From Comamonas sp. (GTDB lineage: Bacteria > Pseudomonadota > Gammaproteobacteria > Burkholderiales > Burkholderiaceae_C), in contig JAITLR010000011.1 of the NCBI GenBank assembly GCA_031277805.1, forward strand, positions 30,036-94,035: a stretch of 64,000 nt of DNA, read 5' to 3'. Below, piece after piece: positions 18,942 through 28,568 of the stretch. The first letter of the stretch is position 1, and each line of letters opens with the position of its first letter. The notes below the pieces were generated by a model. The model worked only from the letters and a program-made list of their open reading frames with translations. It made no database searches and had not been told where the DNA came from. A program made the translations under genes and the position numbers.

Positions 18942-19943
18942 GTGAAAACAGCCGTCGGTATAGGCGCAGCAGCATTGGTGGCATTTGCCTCTGCGCTAGC
19001 CTTTGCACCCCGCACCCCGCCACCTCTCGCGCCCACGACCATCGGCGTGGAGCGCACTCATTTCAATGCCATTACCCAGGTTGGCAACCGCATCCTCACG
19101 GTCGGTGCCATGGGCGAAATCCTCTACTCGGACGACAAGGGTGCCCACTGGACTGCCGCCAAACTGAACCAGGATCGTCAGGCCCTGATCGTCAGCGTCG
19201 CTTTTGCCCCCGACAAAAAGACCGGCTTTGCCGTGGGCCACGAAGGCTGGATTCTGCGCACCAGGGATGGCGGCGGCACCTGGGAGGAGATGGCCTTCTC
19301 CAAGGAGAACGGCGAGCCCCTGATGTCGATTGCACGCCTGCCATCGGGTGACTGGATCACCGTGGGCGCATTTGGCCGTGCATTGGAGTCCAAGGATGGT
19401 GGCCAGACCTGGCAGCCCCTGGCCTTGCCTGCAGAAGTCGAAGACAAGCATATGAACCGCATTGCCAGCTCTGCCGACCAGCAGCACTGGCTGATCGTGG
19501 GCGAGCGCGGCCTGGTGCTCAAGTCTGACGACGCCGGCGCCACCTGGCAGACCGAGCCCGCCTTCTACAACGGATCGTTCTACAACGCCATGGCCACCAA
19601 GGGTGACGGCTGGCTGATCTACGGCATGCGCGGCAATGCCTTTCTGCAGTCTGCACCAGGCGCGCAATGGGTCAAGTCTCAAGTTCCCGCACCCATCTCC
19701 TTCTTCGGCCACGCCCTGGAAAGCGACGGAACCATTGTTCTGGTCGGCCAGGGCAGCATGCTGGGCCTGAGCAAGGATGGAGGCAAGACTTTCTCCCTGG
19801 AACGTGCCAAGGGTCGTGCCACGCTGACCGACATCGTGCTGACCAGTGCCAACAACGGCTGGATGTCCAGCGACGCCGGGCTGCAGCCCTTTCCCCCGCA
19901 GGCGGAGGCCGCCCCCCAGGCTGACCAAGGAGACAAGCCATGA
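18942..19943 (+). CDS. Exported YCF48/BNR-repeat protein, partner of the MMPL transporter
   Basis: A 333-residue protein with a GTG start (AAGGAG upstream). A hydrophobic signal segment covers residues 3-22. Five Asp-box repeats of the form SxDxGxxW follow, spaced 40-50 residues apart (DDKGAHW, RDGGGTW, KDGGQTW, DDAGATW, KDGGKTF), indicating a periplasmic beta-propeller of the YCF48 type. Its stop overlaps the MMPL start as ATGA. YCF48-like proteins often sit beside MMPL/RND transporters with DUF1302 and DUF1329 genes in bacteria using hydrophobic substrates, so an accessory envelope transport role is inferred. Confidence 0.85.
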   Translation: MKTAVGIGAAALVAFASALAFAPRTPPPLAPTTIGVERTHFNAITQVGNRILTVGAMGEILYSDDKGAHWTAAKLNQDRQALIVSVAFAPDKKTGFAVGHEGWILRTRDGGGTWEEMAFSKENGEPLMSIARLPSGDWITVGAFGRALESKDGGQTWQPLALPAEVEDKHMNRIASSADQQHWLIVGERGLVLKSDDAGATWQTEPAFYNGSFYNAMATKGDGWLIYGMRGNAFLQSAPGAQWVKSQVPAPISFFGHALESDGTIVLVGQGSMLGLSKDGGKTFSLERAKGRATLTDIVLTSANNGWMSSDAGLQPFPPQAEAAPQADQGDKP

Positions 19944-22432
19944 CCTTAAGCGAACCCGTAAGCAGCCTGGACCGGCTCATCGCCGCCACCGCCCGCTGGC
20001 TGATCTCCTGGAGCAAGACCATCGTCGTGCTCACCTTGCTTGCCACCGCCTTGCTGGGCGTCTCTGCCATGCGCACGCATCTGGACCCGGGCTTCAACAA
20101 GCTCATCCCCATGCGCCATGCCTATATGGAGGCATTTCTCAAACACTCTGCCACCTTCTCGGGCGCCAACCGCATTCTGGTCAGCGTGGAATGGAAGGGC
20201 CAGGGCGATATCTACAACCAGGAATTCCTCGAAGCCCTGCGTGGCGTCACCGACGAAATATTCTTCACGCCCGGCGTCAACCGGGGCCAGGTGTACTCGC
20301 TCTACACCCCCAACGTGAAGTACATCGAAATCACCGAAGACGGCTACGTGGGCGAGGTGCTGATCCCCTCACGCTTCGAAGCCGACGCCGAAGGGCTGGC
20401 CCAGGTGCGCTCGAATGTGGCCAAGTCCGGCCAGATCGGCTCTCTGGTCAGCAACGACCTCAAATCCGCCATGGTGCGCGCCGACCTGCTGGAAGTGGAC
20501 CCCAAGACCGGCGAAAAGCTCGACTATCACAAGGTGGCACAGCGCCTGGAGGAGATCCGCAGCAAATTCGAAGGCAAGAACATCTCCATCCACATCATTG
20601 GTTTTTCCAAGGTGCTGGGCGACGTGATGGATGGTCTGACCACCGTGATGACCTTCTTCGCCATTGCCTTTGTCATCACGGCCATCATGCTGCGCCTCTA
20701 TACCAGGTCCACCAACATCACGGTAGTGGGGCTGGCCGTGGCGCTGCTGCCCGTGATCTGGCTGCTGGGCATTTTGCCGCTGATCGGATACGGCATTGAC
20801 CCTATGTCGATTCTGGTGCCCTTTCTGATTTTCTCCATTGGCGTATCCCATGCCGTGCAGATGACGGGCGCCTGGAAACACGACGTGCGCGCGGGCCTGA
20901 GTTCCAGGCTGGCTGCAGAGAATGCGATTCGCAAGCTGGCCATCCCCGGTGCACTGGCTCTGCTGACCAACGCCCTGGGCTTCATGGTCATCATGCTGAT
21001 CGACATTCCCATCGTGCACGAGCTGGGTCTGACCGCCTGCATGGGCGTGCTGCTGATGATCATCACCAACAAGATCTTCCTGCCTGCCGTGCTGGCAAAT
21101 CTGCGCCTGGAAAAAAAGGCCATGCAGGCTCCTTCGTCGACGGCCAGCGGCCGCAACCCGCTGTGGTGGAAGCTCTCGGCCCTGGCCGAAGGCCGCCCCG
21201 CCCTGCTGACGCTGTTCGTATCGCTGACGCTGCTGGCAGCAGGCACCTACGAGTCGCGCCACTTGCTGACGGGTGATGTGGGCACCGGAGCGCCCGAGCT
21301 GCGTGCCGACTCGCGCTACAACCGCGACAACGACAACATCATCAACAACTACTCCATCGGCATGGACGTGCTGTCCGTCTTTGTCGAGACGTCGAACCTC
21401 GAGGAGAGCTGCCTGAACTGGCAGGTGATGAATGCCGTGGAGCGCTTTGAAGCCCGCATGAGCCGTGTCGATGGCGTGCAATCGGTGTCCACCGTCGCCG
21501 GCCTGGCCAAGATTGCGGCATCGAGCAACAACGAGGGCAATCCCCGCTGGTCTGCCCTGCAGCGCACCGAAGCCGCCCTGCGCTCGGGCACCAGGGCGCT
21601 CTCACCCGATCTGGGCCTGAACACCGAAGGCTGCAAGGTCATCAATCTGCAGGTCTTCCTCAAGGACCACGAAGGCGCAACGCTGACCCATGTGGTAAGC
21701 GAAGTGCGCAGCTTCATCGCCGAAGACAAGACCCCCAACATCACGTTCAAGCTGGCTGGCGGCAACGCCGGCGTGGCAGCGGCCACCAACGAGGCCGTGG
21801 AACACGCCGAAGCGCAGATGCTGGGCTCCATCTTTGGTGCCATCGCCTTGCTGTGCTGGCTGACCTTCCGCAGCTGGCGCGCCGTGCTGTGCATCGTCGT
21901 GCCCCTGGCCATCGTCTCCATCCTCTGCAATGCCTTGATGGCCATACTGGGCATAGGCCTGAAAGTGCCCACGCTGCCTGTGGTGGCGCTGGGTGTAGGC
22001 GTGGGTGTGGACTACGGCATCTACCTGTTCGAGAGCATGCAGCATGAGCTGCGCGAACGCGACATCACGTTGCGCGAGGCCTTCTATGAAGCCATGCGCC
22101 AGCGTGGCAACGCGGCCATCTTCACGGCGCTGACCATGTCCATCGGTGTGGGCACCTGGGCCTTCTCGGCGCTGAAATTCCAGGCCGACATGGGCATCCT
22201 GCTGGCCTTCATGTTCCTGGTGAACATGCTGGGTGCCATCTTCCTGCTGCCCGCCATGGCCTACTGGCTCAATGTCGGCGTGACCGAGGTCAAGGCTCGC
22301 ATCAACTCTCTGCCAAAGCAGCCCAAGGCCAGCAGCCACATCGGCAGCGCCGGCAAGACCGATGCCGCAGGTGTCACGGGTGGCGGCATGCTCAAGCCCG
22401 AACCTCAGTCCTCCGTGAACGGGAAGGTCTGA
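19940..22432 (+). CDS. MMPL/RND-family transporter
   Basis: An 830-residue inner-membrane protein with the RND architecture in two halves. There is one TM segment near residue 33, a periplasmic domain to about 225, five spans around 230-390, one span near 428, a second periplasmic domain to about 630, and five more spans to 780. The conserved GVGVGVDYGIYLFE segment lies in the second half. It probably uses the proton gradient to move hydrophobic molecules. Translationally coupled to the YCF48 protein and preceded by the shared operator, so steroid or product transport is likely. Direction is unknown. Confidence 0.88.
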   Translation: MTLSEPVSSLDRLIAATARWLISWSKTIVVLTLLATALLGVSAMRTHLDPGFNKLIPMRHAYMEAFLKHSATFSGANRILVSVEWKGQGDIYNQEFLEALRGVTDEIFFTPGVNRGQVYSLYTPNVKYIEITEDGYVGEVLIPSRFEADAEGLAQVRSNVAKSGQIGSLVSNDLKSAMVRADLLEVDPKTGEKLDYHKVAQRLEEIRSKFEGKNISIHIIGFSKVLGDVMDGLTTVMTFFAIAFVITAIMLRLYTRSTNITVVGLAVALLPVIWLLGILPLIGYGIDPMSILVPFLIFSIGVSHAVQMTGAWKHDVRAGLSSRLAAENAIRKLAIPGALALLTNALGFMVIMLIDIPIVHELGLTACMGVLLMIITNKIFLPAVLANLRLEKKAMQAPSSTASGRNPLWWKLSALAEGRPALLTLFVSLTLLAAGTYESRHLLTGDVGTGAPELRADSRYNRDNDNIINNYSIGMDVLSVFVETSNLEESCLNWQVMNAVERFEARMSRVDGVQSVSTVAGLAKIAASSNNEGNPRWSALQRTEAALRSGTRALSPDLGLNTEGCKVINLQVFLKDHEGATLTHVVSEVRSFIAEDKTPNITFKLAGGNAGVAAATNEAVEHAEAQMLGSIFGAIALLCWLTFRSWRAVLCIVVPLAIVSILCNALMAILGIGLKVPTLPVVALGVGVGVDYGIYLFESMQHELRERDITLREAFYEAMRQRGNAAIFTALTMSIGVGTWAFSALKFQADMGILLAFMFLVNMLGAIFLLPAMAYWLNVGVTEVKARINSLPKQPKASSHIGSAGKTDAAGVTGGGMLKPEPQSSVNGKV

Positions 22433-22742
22433 TGCACGCTGCTGCAGCGACACTGGAGCAACTCCTGCTGGAACCTGCTCTGTGCCACGACCCTGGTGCT
22501 CCACGTCAGGGCCTGCAGCGCATGACCCTACTGACGGAGACAGGTGAGCGCACAGTCCTGCAGCCTGAATGCCTTTTACCCAACCGAGCAAGCCGCGCCG
22601 CATCCGCTACGCGGCTTGTTCTATTGGGCTCTCAAATACATAGCTGCCAACGCCTGACTGTATTGCACGCGAGCGCATTTTTCATTAGAAAGGCCAGCAA
22701 TTGCTGGCCTTGTGGATGGCTGGCGCGCAAAGCGCCATCCAG
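22433..22742. other. Convergent intergenic region with hairpins
   Basis: Lies between the MMPL stop and the hydrolase stop. A 22-bp perfect palindrome at 22690-22711 (AAGGCCAGCAA/TTGCTGGCCTT) and a GGATGGC...GCGCCATCC stem at 22714-22740 probably end both transcripts. An ATG overlapping the MMPL stop opens a frame that runs into the hydrolase gene; nothing supports it as a gene. Confidence 0.5.
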
Positions 22743-23837
22743 TCATAGATCGAACTTGGCCTTGAGAAACTGCAGCAATTGCTTGCGCGCCAAACTGCGG
22801 GCCGTCTCGTCGCGGCCGCTGATATAGCCGACCTTCACGCAGTCACCCAGCGCCTTGCCACTTTGCACGCGTATCTGATAGCGGCTCTGGCGGTCTGGCT
22901 CGGCTCCTGCTGGAATCAGCGGCCTGCCGTTGAGCACCGGGAAGTCCTTGTCATTGAACTCGATGGTGCAGCCCGCCAGATAGGGACGCTCCGTCATCTC
23001 GCGCGGACTGTTGCTTTCCCAGTCATGGCCGGCCTTGGCGTAGACCACGGTACTCACGTCCGAGCCCGCCTCTCGCAGCCGCTTCTCCTGCTGGGCGCAG
23101 GCCACCAGATCATTGGAGGCATCTTCGCCAGCCCGAAAGCTCAGCAACGGGGCTCCCGTGGTCTGGCGCGTTGGCATCAGCGCATAACAAGGGCCGTAGA
23201 AATCGACATGCAAGGCAAACGCAGGCACATTGGGTGCCAATTTACTGCGAATGCGCTCGTCCATGCTCATCCTTGCAGCGATGCCGCCCTTGGAAAACCC
23301 CATGAGACCAATGCGCCGTGCATCGATCGCCGGGTGCCTGTTCAAGGCTTTGAGCGCAGCGTAGGCATCTGCCACCGCATCGAACTCTGAAGTACCCATG
23401 ATCTTGAGCGTGTAGGGCATCTCTTCACTGATGCCCCGCGGCTTGAAGTTGTCCAGCACCAGTGCAGCAATGCCCTGGTCCACCAATGCCTGTGCAGCTT
23501 CGTTCTCGCGCCCCGGAATGGCCCCAGCGCCACCGGGCAATATGACCATGACCGGCACCGGATTCCTCTCACTCGCATTGGCCGGCAAAAGCAGCTTTCC
23601 CATGCCCATGGTGGCTTCGGCCTTGGTCGGCTGATTGAGCAACACATCGAGGTCATAAGGGCTGCTGGATTTGAAGCGGATCTCACCTTGCGTGTCGCTG
23701 TGCAGCACCGTGGGCGGCATCATGGGAATGACCTTGGGTAGGGGCGGCAAGGCATCGAACATGGGCTGAGCTCCGACCGAAGCACTGCACAAACACAGCG
23801 CCGCAGCGCTCAGGCCAGACCATTTCTTGGAGTTCAT
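22743..23837 (-). CDS. Exported alpha/beta hydrolase (dienelactone-hydrolase-like)
   Basis: A 364-residue protein with an N-terminal signal peptide (MNSKKWSGLSAAALCLCSASVGAQ has 24 residues in all, the last being A-x-A-like SVGAQ). The nucleophile elbow is GFSKGG and the oxyanion segment is ILPGGAGAIPG, as in dienelactone-hydrolase-type enzymes. The start at 23837 has AAGGAA at a good distance; two upstream Met codons are poorer. Last gene of the DUF1329-DUF1302-hydrolase set. A periplasmic esterase acting on steroid conjugates is a guess from context only. Confidence 0.75.
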   Translation of the reverse strand: MNSKKWSGLSAAALCLCSASVGAQPMFDALPPLPKVIPMMPPTVLHSDTQGEIRFKSSSPYDLDVLLNQPTKAEATMGMGKLLLPANASERNPVPVMVILPGGAGAIPGRENEAAQALVDQGIAALVLDNFKPRGISEEMPYTLKIMGTSEFDAVADAYAALKALNRHPAIDARRIGLMGFSKGGIAARMSMDERIRSKLAPNVPAFALHVDFYGPCYALMPTRQTTGAPLLSFRAGEDASNDLVACAQQEKRLREAGSDVSTVVYAKAGHDWESNSPREMTERPYLAGCTIEFNDKDFPVLNGRPLIPAGAEPDRQSRYQIRVQSGKALGDCVKVGYISGRDETARSLARKQLLQFLKAKFDL

Positions 23838-23874
23838 GAATTGCATTTCCTTGACTTCCACCTCAGACACAAAA

Positions 23875-23891
23875 GCCCGGAATGACCGGGC
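23875..23891 (-). terminator. Hairpin after the DUF1302 gene
   Basis: A GCCCGG/CCGGGC stem with an ATGA-type loop, followed on the minus strand by TTTTG. It lies between the DUF1302 stop and the hydrolase start, so it may reduce read-through into the hydrolase gene. Confidence 0.55.
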
Positions 23892-23918
23892 CTTTGGGGT
23901 TGGATTTGTGCGCGAGAC

Positions 23919-25424
23919 CTAGAACGAATACTTTGCAGTCACAGACAGCTGGTCGCGGTCTGTCAGCATCCGGTTCTTCAGCGGATCGGCGGAAGGATTG
24001 CCCATGTAGTTGGCGTAAGTGACATTGATCGAGAGGTTGTTTTTACGAACAAAGGTCACGCCCAGGCTGAGACGGCTGTCGCCCTGGCCACCGCCAAAGG
24101 TACCCACCATCGAGCGACCAACGATCTGCGACTGGTAGCTGATGGGAACACTCATGTCCCAGCCTTCGAAGATACCGGGGTAGCCCAGCGTCAGGGTCGC
24201 CGCGCCCACCAGCGAGTTGCGGGTCTTGAAGTTGAGATCGTTGAGGCTACCCTCCTCCACACTCATCACACGTGAGCCGGAGATTTCAGTCGCCAGGGAC
24301 ACATCATCGGCAAACGAGGTACGGCCGATATTGAAGATGCCGCCTACGTTGCCCTGCACCACATTGCCGCGCACCGGCGTGGCCAGATCGCCCATCAGCA
24401 CGGGCGTGCCCTTGCGGTAGCTGGCTTCGCCGAAGGCCGAGAACATGCCGAAGGTCGTGCTGACCGTGGCGCCCAGCATCTTGATGCCGTCAAAGTACTT
24501 GATGTTGTAGCCCCCCAGAGCGTTCATCGCGACAGTGGGCGTGCGATCCTTGTAGTCTAGGTAGTACAGGCCCAGTTCGGTTTCGCTCGTCAGACGGTAA
24601 CGCGTACCGATACCCCACTGGCCGGACTTGCCGGGACGGATGTCGTCGCCCCGCGGCAGATAGCAGGCCGGGCCAGCCCTGTAACCACAGTTCGCGCCGG
24701 GGCCGATCAGGTTGCTGGTGCTGGTATACATGCCCACGGCCGGTAGCAGCGTCTCATGGAAGCCGAACTGATAGTGGGCCAGCAACGACAGCTTGGGGTT
24801 GACCTCCAGCGATGCCGATATCTGGTCTTCGGGCAGCAGGATTTCCTTGATTTCTGCACCGGGCGATGCCGCCTTGGCCGCATCGCTGGGGCCCTGCGCA
24901 CCGGCGATATTGGCGAAGAACATGGACTCGCCCCAGTTCATCACCTGCTTGCCCACGCGCACCGTGGCACGGGCATCTCCCATGTTGAAGCTCGTGTAGG
25001 CATAGGTGTCCAGCAGACGCGAGTAGCCGCCGCCATAGCGCTTGGCCGCCGAAGTGAACCGGTCGGCAGGGCCGCCCGTGCTGATCGGTCCCTGGTTGTC
25101 ATTCCTCTGGTGGTACACATCGTCATAGAAGGTGCTGGCGTTCAGCACGAAGCCGCTATCGCCTTTGGACAACTTGCTCTCCCAGAGCGCGCCCAAACGG
25201 TTTGCCGTAAGAGAACCCTTTTTGAAGTTGTTATCGCCGTCAGATGCAATCACCGGGGAAGGATTGTTCAGACGAACACCCAGGCCATAGTTCAAGTTCA
25301 GACGCCAGTCGAACTTCAAGCCATCGCCAAGGTCAACCGTCTCCCCCGCGTGAACAGCACCCATGCCCAGGGACAGCAGCGCGGCCACTGCGATGGGGGT
25401 GAGTTTCTTCATATTGTTTTTCAT
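23919..25424 (-). CDS. DUF1302 outer-membrane beta-barrel protein
   Basis: A 501-residue protein with a signal peptide ending near residue 26 (GAVHA-GETV). Many alternating, glycine/aromatic-rich strands and a C-terminal aromatic residue (VTAKYSF) are typical of an outer-membrane barrel. DUF1302 proteins occur in pseudomonads and burkholderiales beside DUF1329 genes and hydrophobic-compound catabolism. It lies 23 bases downstream of the DUF1329 gene. The likely role is an outer-membrane channel for steroids, inferred from context. Start may be Met1 or Met5. Confidence 0.85.
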   Translation of the reverse strand: MKNNMKKLTPIAVAALLSLGMGAVHAGETVDLGDGLKFDWRLNLNYGLGVRLNNPSPVIASDGDNNFKKGSLTANRLGALWESKLSKGDSGFVLNASTFYDDVYHQRNDNQGPISTGGPADRFTSAAKRYGGGYSRLLDTYAYTSFNMGDARATVRVGKQVMNWGESMFFANIAGAQGPSDAAKAASPGAEIKEILLPEDQISASLEVNPKLSLLAHYQFGFHETLLPAVGMYTSTSNLIGPGANCGYRAGPACYLPRGDDIRPGKSGQWGIGTRYRLTSETELGLYYLDYKDRTPTVAMNALGGYNIKYFDGIKMLGATVSTTFGMFSAFGEASYRKGTPVLMGDLATPVRGNVVQGNVGGIFNIGRTSFADDVSLATEISGSRVMSVEEGSLNDLNFKTRNSLVGAATLTLGYPGIFEGWDMSVPISYQSQIVGRSMVGTFGGGQGDSRLSLGVTFVRKNNLSINVTYANYMGNPSADPLKNRMLTDRDQLSVTAKYSF

Positions 25425-25447
25425 GATGAGTCGCTCGTTGATAAAAC

Positions 25448-26824
25448 TTAGTTGCCGGCGTTGCGAGCGGCTTCAGGCGTGAACATGGCGGGCGTCAACC
25501 CACCGCGGTTCAGGACCGGGCCCTTTGGGCGCTCCTGGAACAAGGTGTAGGCCAGGTAAGAGCCAGCATTGAGGTCGTGGTAGAACGAAGTACCGGCGTG
25601 CCAGGCATTGAGGTCATACGAGTAGTACATATTGACTGCGGCGTGCTGCCACAGTTGGCCGCGCGCGTCGTACATGTCGCTGAGCACGGCCTGGCCGGTG
25701 TCCTCATCGGCATACATCACCCGCTTGCCGTAGACATGGCGATAGCCCTCCTTGAGCGTGCCCTCGATCACCCACACCCGGCGCAGCTCATAGCGCAGGA
25801 ACTCGGGATTCGGGTGCTGGGGCGTGAGCAGGTCTTTGTACTTGATCGTCGGCTGAGCCAGGCGCAGGGCATTGGCGGGGATGTACACCTCCTTCTTGCC
25901 CAGCAGCTTCCAGTTGTAGCGCTCGGGCGAGCCGTTGAACAGGCGATCGGAATCGATGGTGAGCTTGCCGCCGGTACCGGGCAGGGGCTGGTCGAAGCCG
26001 AACTCGGGTAGCTGGCGCACACGGCGCGTGCCGGGGTCGTAGTTCCAGGCCAGGCGCTTGTTGCTGTAATCAATAGGGTCCGACGAGATGGTCACGCCAC
26101 CCTTTTCGCGCTCCGGCAACTGGACCTTGGTGATGGTGTAGACCGACACGCCTTCCAGCGGCTTGCCGACCTCGGCAGGGTTGTTTGGCGGCACGAGGTA
26201 GCGCAGCTCGTTGCGCCCGAAGGTGATGGAGCCATCGGACAGCACATTGGCCGAGTCAGCAATGTTCTCCTCGGTATAGGCCCGCGTCGGCAGGATAGTG
26301 TTCCACAGCGCCTCGATGCCGTTCTTGGGCAACGGGAAGCTGATGGCGCCCCCCAGGCTCTTGACGCCCATGCCGTCGCTGATCACCTCGGCCGTGGTCG
26401 CATTCTTCTTGATGGTTGCGCACACTTCATCGCTGTAGCGGAAGTCGCGGTGCCCCGGATAGACGGGCATCTGCATCGTTTTGGGGTACTTCTGGAACAG
26501 GGCCTTCTGACCCGGTGTGAGCTTGTCGGCGTACTGATCGATATTGGCCGCCGTGATGACGAACAGCGGCTTCTCGTTGGCATAGATATCCACCGGGTGC
26601 TTGCCGCTGTGCGGCGTATGGGCCACGCCCGGAGGCGCGCCCAGCCACTTGCCGGTGAATTCGGGGATGGTTCCCTCCTTGTTGCCGGCCTTGATCGCGC
26701 CAACACAAGTCAAATCCTTGCCCAACCGCTCTGCCTCGCTTGCGGGCACTTTGGCCCATACCGACGTTGCGAGCATCAAACCCACTGCCACCGCAAGTGG
26801 AGTCTTGGCCGTCACAAACTTCAT
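25448..26824 (-). CDS. DUF1329 periplasmic protein (LolA-like fold family)
   Basis: A 458-residue exported protein. The signal peptide runs to about residue 24 (ATSVWA-KVPAS) and the mature protein begins with the family's AERLGKDLTCVGAIKAGNKEG. Two cysteines occur in the N-terminal third. DUF1329 members have a lipoprotein-carrier-like fold and are paired with DUF1302 barrels. First gene of the minus unit DUF1329-DUF1302-hydrolase, with a shared-operator copy 125 bases upstream. A periplasmic shuttle for hydrophobic substrate is a plausible inference. Confidence 0.85.
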   Translation of the reverse strand: MKFVTAKTPLAVAVGLMLATSVWAKVPASEAERLGKDLTCVGAIKAGNKEGTIPEFTGKWLGAPPGVAHTPHSGKHPVDIYANEKPLFVITAANIDQYADKLTPGQKALFQKYPKTMQMPVYPGHRDFRYSDEVCATIKKNATTAEVISDGMGVKSLGGAISFPLPKNGIEALWNTILPTRAYTEENIADSANVLSDGSITFGRNELRYLVPPNNPAEVGKPLEGVSVYTITKVQLPEREKGGVTISSDPIDYSNKRLAWNYDPGTRRVRQLPEFGFDQPLPGTGGKLTIDSDRLFNGSPERYNWKLLGKKEVYIPANALRLAQPTIKYKDLLTPQHPNPEFLRYELRRVWVIEGTLKEGYRHVYGKRVMYADEDTGQAVLSDMYDARGQLWQHAAVNMYYSYDLNAWHAGTSFYHDLNAGSYLAYTLFQERPKGPVLNRGGLTPAMFTPEAARNAGN

Positions 26825-26949
26825 CTCTGTCTCCTAGGTTCTAGAACTTATTTGTGGAACTGATACAAACGAGGCGACACCTCGCATTACCTGCATTTAG
26901 TTGCGCCATAAGTTGGCAATCGCATGGTGCGACCAGACAAGTTTTTCCC

Positions 26950-26970
26950 CATCGTCTGAGAAGACTACTG
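26950..26970 (-). promoter_or_regulatory. Putative steroid-regulon operator before DUF1329
   Basis: Minus-strand reading CAGTAGTCT-TCTC-AGACGATG. Keeps the invariant GTCY-N5-GACGATG, with A instead of G just before GACGATG. 125 bases upstream of the DUF1329 ATG. Confidence 0.6.
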
Positions 26971-27010
26971 ACAGACCCTAGCCTCTCCACCCCACCATCC
27001 GTTCCCAATG

Positions 27011-27045
27011 AAAAACCCGCCGGTGCTTTCACACTGACGGGTTTT
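27011..27045 (-). terminator. Terminator after the small ORF at 27045-27281
   Basis: An AAAACCCG...CGGGTTTT stem giving a T-run on the minus strand. It directly follows the stop codon of the 78-codon ORF. Confidence 0.65.
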
Positions 27046-27281
27046 CACAGGTCAAAAGAGACGTGGATTTTTCGCAGCGATCTCCTGCCTGATCCGGGTA
27101 TCCAACGACAGCCGGCAAGATGCTCGCACTCCTCGCGCACGGAAGCCCGGAGCATCTTTTCGGCAGGGTTGCGGAGCAACGGCACGTCACGCACCACGAC
27201 CTTGTTAGTGCCCTGGGTTGGATGTTCGTTGAAGAACGAATCGCTCGGGATCGCAGCCGGAACGGTAGCGCCTGCGACCAT
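27045..27281 (-). CDS. Small hypothetical protein
   Basis: A 78-residue frame starting MVAGATVPAAIPSDSFFNEH. It is preceded by an unusually strong ribosome site (GGAGGTGAT, seven bases before ATG) and followed at once by an intrinsic terminator. A mainly polar protein without a clear membrane span; no family recognised. It sits upstream of the DUF1329 promoter region. The flanking signals support a real gene, but a fragment of an older gene is possible. Confidence 0.4.
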   Translation of the reverse strand: MVAGATVPAAIPSDSFFNEHPTQGTNKVVVRDVPLLRNPAEKMLRASVREECEHLAGCRWIPGSGRRSLRKIHVSFDL

Positions 27282-27546
27282 GCCTGCATCACCTCCATTG
27301 AGGTTTCAGCCATCGCAGCAGATACATCCAAAGGAACTACCGCCGCACCGATGACAGCGTCTTGCGCAAGGAGGCGGCGATATGGGATATCGCTTCAAAT
27401 AAGATAGCTTTCAGCGCCTTCAATACAGCAATTTCAAAGATATTCCCATTTGAATTGCTTCCGCACAAAGCGCTGACAGCTCTTAAAACGATAGCTTTAT
27501 TTTCTATAAGCAGCACCGAGGGTCCAGGTGCTGCGAGCAGCTCGGA

Positions 27547-28527
27547 TCAATCGTCTCCGGCCACCTGCAGCACCAGCTTTCTTTTCGCGCGGCCGCTTTG
27601 CAGCAGGTCGTGCGCGGCTGCCACCTGCGCCAGCGGCATGGTCTCGGTGCGGGGCGGCCGTACCTTTCCGTCCGCCAGCAGCGCAGCGATCTTGCCGAGA
27701 TTACCGCCACTGGGCATCTTGCTATAGGTCACCGCGGTGCGCAGCCCACGGCTGGCGGCAGCCGCATGGTCGGGGCCTGCATCGCCTTCCACCAGCGTCA
27801 GGATCGCCACCAGCATGCCACCGGGGCTCAGCAGGTCCAGCGCGCCGGGCAGGCTGCTGCTGCCTACGCAGTCGAGCACCAGGTCCACGCCCCCGGGCGA
27901 CCAGGCCTGCACGGCCTGGCCTATATCCTGTGCGCGATAGTCAATGGCCTGGGCGCAGCCCAGCAACTTCAGGTAGTCGAGGTTGTCTGCCCCGCAGGTC
28001 GCGATGACCTCGGCGCCGGCCGCCTTCGCAAACTGGATCGCGAACATGCCCACGGCACCGGCGCCGCCATGGACCAGCACCTTCTGGCCTTTTTTCAGGG
28101 CGCCGTCGTCGAACAACCCGGCCCAGGCAGCCAGTGCCGGCGTGGGCACGGCTGCCGCCTCGGTAAAGCCCAGGCCCGCAGGCATGGGCACCACCGAGTC
28201 GTGCCGCACGCAGGCATATTCGGCATAGCTGCCCCACTTGCCCGCGCCCACATCGCTTTGCGCGAACACCTTCATGCCCACGGCAAAGCCCTCCACGCCC
28301 TCGCCCACCGCCTCCACCACACCCGCCAGGTCAAAGCCCAGCACGAAGGGAAAGCGATAGCTGAGGAACTGCGCCAGGTTGCCCTGGCGGCACTTCCAGT
28401 CCGCCGGGTTCACCCCGGCGCTGTGAACCTTCACCAGCACCTCGCCGGGACCCGGCAGCGGCTTCTCTAGCGTGGATAGCTGCAACACTTCCGATCCGCC
28501 TACGCGGTCTATCACCACAGCACGCAT
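27547..28527 (-). CDS. Zinc-independent MDR alcohol dehydrogenase / quinone oxidoreductase
   Basis: A 326-residue medium-chain reductase starting MRAVVIDRVGGSEVLQL, with AAGGAG upstream of 28527; a longer frame lacks a ribosome site. It has the GHP-loop equivalent AGVNPADWKCRQG and the NADPH-binding VHGGAGAVGMFAIQFAKAAGAEVIAT region. No structural zinc cysteine cluster is visible, which is typical of quinone-oxidoreductase-like enoyl or enone reductases. Last gene of a minus operon with an SDR and two small proteins. The substrate is unknown; an enone reduction is reasonable for the family. Confidence 0.85.
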   Translation of the reverse strand: MRAVVIDRVGGSEVLQLSTLEKPLPGPGEVLVKVHSAGVNPADWKCRQGNLAQFLSYRFPFVLGFDLAGVVEAVGEGVEGFAVGMKVFAQSDVGAGKWGSYAEYACVRHDSVVPMPAGLGFTEAAAVPTPALAAWAGLFDDGALKKGQKVLVHGGAGAVGMFAIQFAKAAGAEVIATCGADNLDYLKLLGCAQAIDYRAQDIGQAVQAWSPGGVDLVLDCVGSSSLPGALDLLSPGGMLVAILTLVEGDAGPDHAAAASRGLRTAVTYSKMPSGGNLGKIAALLADGKVRPPRTETMPLAQVAAAHDLLQSGRAKRKLVLQVAGDD

Positions 28528-28568
28528 CAGTAATCTCCTTGGGATCTCTCGTTGGAAAAAATCACGAC

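Noticed and set aside
22432..22827. A 131-codon ORF starting on the MMPL stop codon
   Set aside because: It runs antisense into the hydrolase gene and through hairpins; no ribosome site and no motif.
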